NCBI GenBank assembly: GCA_965249205.1
Contig: CBDFLL010000006.1
Span: forward strand, 1,736,001-1,800,000
Direction of reading: 5' to 3'
DNA from: JAQBVV01 sp965249205
Lineage (GTDB): Bacteria > Acidobacteriota > Vicinamibacteria > Vicinamibacterales > UBA2999
DNA length: 64,000 nt
Shown: positions 62,249-64,000 of the stretch, in pieces
Numbering within the stretch: position 1 is the stretch's first letter
Layout: every line of letters begins with the position of its first letter
Program-made: the position numbers and the translations under genes
The notes under the pieces: model-generated
What the model was told of the DNA's origin: nothing
Seen by the model: only the letters and a program-made list of their open reading frames with translations
Databases searched by the model: none

Positions 62249-64000
62249 ATGTCGGATCGGAAATGGTTGTCGTTGATATTCGGGACAATCCTGGTCGTGG
62301 CCGGGGTCTGGACCTCGCCGGCGGCCCAATCTGCCTCGGCCCCAGGTCTCATTCGGGGCAACATCACGTCTGCCGACGGCGCTCCGATGGAAGGCGTTAT
62401 CGTGTCGGCGCGCGCCTCCGACAGGAGCTTTACCACCTCGGTTTTCGCTGACCAGCAGGGAACCTACATGTTCCCATCGCTTGATGCCGGTCAGTACCGC
62501 GTGTGGGCCCAGGCGGTAGGTTTCGAGGCTGGCCGATCGGAACTCGTCCTGGCCGGTGCCCCGGTGGACCGGCACTTCACGCTGGCGCCAATCAACGACA
62601 CCACCCGCATCGTGAAGCAGATGTCTGGTGTCGAATACCTCCAGAGCCTGCCGCAGAGCACGCCTGCAGACCGTCGCATGGCGCACGCCGTCAAAAACAA
62701 CTGCACGGGATGTCATACCGCCAGTTACGTACTGCAGAATCGGTGGGATTCACATGGATGGGGCATCCTCGCCGACCTGATGACCGTGTTCCCGAGTTCC
62801 GGCGTTCCCGTCCCCGCGATGCGGCCGACAGCGGATCGCGCGGGCAACCGGATGATCGCCGCCTATCGGGACGAACTGGCTGAGTACCTCGGCCGCGTGC
62901 GCGGCGCAACCGAGCTGAGCGATCTCAAACTGTTACCGCGGCCGACGGGAGAGGCCACCCAGGTCGTGATTACCGAGTTCGACCTCCCACGCACCGACCA
63001 GCCGAACCACTTTGACAATGGCAGCGACTGGTCCATGGGCACGCCGTCGCGCATTGTCGGCCGCGCCGCCCACGATGTGTGGGTCGATGCCGATGGCAAC
63101 GTCTGGATGGCTGACGACATGGTTCCAGGGCGTACCTTCGCCAAGCTGGACCCACGTACCGGTGCCGTCACCGATTATGCGATCAAGGGTCACGAGGGCA
63201 AGACGATCGGTACGCACAGTATCGTCGTCGATCACACGGGGATCGTCTGGGGTGGCGGCGAAGAGGGTAATTTCGTGATGCTCGATCCCGGGACGGGAGA
63301 GCTCAAACATTTCGAACGCCCGGCCGGTATGACAGCGACGGTTGGAGGCACGGTGGACGTTGACTCGGCGGGCAACCCGTGGGGTACGTCGCGAAACGGC
63401 GCGATCAAGCTGGATGTGGCCAGCGGCACGTATACGCACTACGAAGGTCCACCTGCCCCAGCGGGATTCTGTGGGACCGACTGTGGCAACTGGGGCACCT
63501 ACGGCGTCACTGTCGACCGCGACGACAATGCGTGGGTCACCAATCCGGGGCTGGATCGTTTCCTGAAGGTCGACAGCCGCACCGGTGAGGTCACCGCGGT
63601 CAACCTTGAACCGCTCGTGACGCCGGACGAAACCGACGTCGACCGGCTGCGGAGGCAGACCGTGCGGGCAAGTCAAAACGCCGCACCACCCGGACAGAAG
63701 GCACCTCGCCGAACCGCCGCCGACCCGAACGCCGACGTGGTGTGGACAGCGTTGTATACCGCCGACCGTATTGCCAGAATCGAAACCAAGACCAATGAGG
63801 TCAACGAGTACCAGTTGCCCACGCAGTACAGCGCGCCGTATGCGCTGGCCGTGGACAGAAACGGCGTGGTCTGGATCAATACGATGAACCACGATGCGCT
63901 CACGAAGTTCGATCCCCGGACTGAGCGGTTCACCGAGTACTTCCTGCCCACCCGTGGCACCGAGATTCGCCATGTGCAGGTGGACAACAGCACGGAGCCG
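62249..64000 (+). CDS. Exported carboxypeptidase-regulatory / haem-motif / Vgb-like propeller protein (runs off the window)
   Basis: At least 584 codons, open to the window edge. Order of parts: signal peptide (about 1-28), a carboxypeptidase-regulatory-like beta sandwich (LIRGNITSADGAPMEGVIV, about 34-110), a CTGCH haem-binding motif near residue 151, then a virginiamycin-B-lyase-like beta propeller with repeats of the type DVWVDADGNVWMADD, KLDPRTGAVTDY and YALAVDRNGVVWINT. GGGAGG stands before the ATG. The combination suggests a periplasmic redox or binding protein; lyase activity should not be assumed. Confidence 0.85.
   Translation, partial: MSDRKWLSLIFGTILVVAGVWTSPAAQSASAPGLIRGNITSADGAPMEGVIVSARASDRSFTTSVFADQQGTYMFPSLDAGQYRVWAQAVGFEAGRSELVLAGAPVDRHFTLAPINDTTRIVKQMSGVEYLQSLPQSTPADRRMAHAVKNNCTGCHTASYVLQNRWDSHGWGILADLMTVFPSSGVPVPAMRPTADRAGNRMIAAYRDELAEYLGRVRGATELSDLKLLPRPTGEATQVVITEFDLPRTDQPNHFDNGSDWSMGTPSRIVGRAAHDVWVDADGNVWMADDMVPGRTFAKLDPRTGAVTDYAIKGHEGKTIGTHSIVVDHTGIVWGGGEEGNFVMLDPGTGELKHFERPAGMTATVGGTVDVDSAGNPWGTSRNGAIKLDVASGTYTHYEGPPAPAGFCGTDCGNWGTYGVTVDRDDNAWVTNPGLDRFLKVDSRTGEVTAVNLEPLVTPDETDVDRLRRQTVRASQNAAPPGQKAPRRTAADPNADVVWTALYTADRIARIETKTNEVNEYQLPTQYSAPYALAVDRNGVVWINTMNHDALTKFDPRTERFTEYFLPTRGTEIRHVQVDNSTEP

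Overview
The window is high-GC bacterial DNA from a Gram-negative diderm: lpxD and lpxB for lipid A, outer-membrane barrel proteins and several signal peptides. The mix of CBM9/DUF5916 barrel proteins, carboxypeptidase-regulatory/propeller/CXXCH exported proteins, a K+-H+ exchange-related protein, HD-GYP and Ser/Thr kinase signalling, and a GatCA amidotransferase resembles Acidobacteriota, probably the Vicinamibacteria. That assignment is an inference from family content. No rRNA, tRNA, CRISPR array or replication origin was seen.

Layout. 1-335: edge of an IS5-like element that has cut off the front of a GAF/HD-GYP gene. 1343-8731 (minus): a dense housekeeping run, ymdB-xseA-xseB-ispA-tlyA-nadK, then a PP2C phosphatase and a Ser/Thr kinase. 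8732-10257: nested miniature repeats and an IS1595 element inserted upstream of hsp20. 10287-26861: mostly core genes (hsp20, rpoZ, an exported SurE, gatC/gatA, a zinc phospholipase/nuclease-like protein, nfo, the overlapping run KHE-lpxD-unknown-M16-M16, lpxB, aconitase, yqgE). 26858-28149: a second, damaged IS5-like copy. 28248-37978: an M49-like peptidase, small exported proteins, crcB, and a translationally coupled metal block (TauE/SafE permease, YHS copper-type P-ATPase, barrel protein, cytochrome c). 38218-38695: two more miniature repeats ahead of typA. 40558-43329: a CBM9/DUF5916 protein. 43379-57768 (minus): a surface-glycan or glycolipid cluster. It holds three paralogous glycosyltransferases plus a fragment of a fourth, a sugar aminotransferase, a pyruvyltransferase, a GNAT/FemAB-like enzyme, an APH-like kinase, an ABC exporter and a glycosidase-GT2 fusion. 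The end of the window carries a Kef-type antiporter, an intact third IS5-like copy, and a cytochrome c/propeller gene pair running off the edge.

Two themes stand out. First, the glycan cluster is decaying: a truncated GT, a one-base frameshift in the aminotransferase, an in-frame amber codon in the kinase, two gene fragments, and an IS630-family element that separates the two catalytic glutamates of the glycosidase-GT2 fusion. Removing that element with one TA restores the frame exactly. The element also carries a divergent LexA-like winged-helix gene whose start codon overlaps that of the transposase. Second, mobile DNA repeatedly sits at CTAG: the IS5-like copies, the miniature repeats and the IS630 element. 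A further pattern is a TANNNT hexamer 6-8 bases before the start codon of eight genes, which suggests leaderless transcription.
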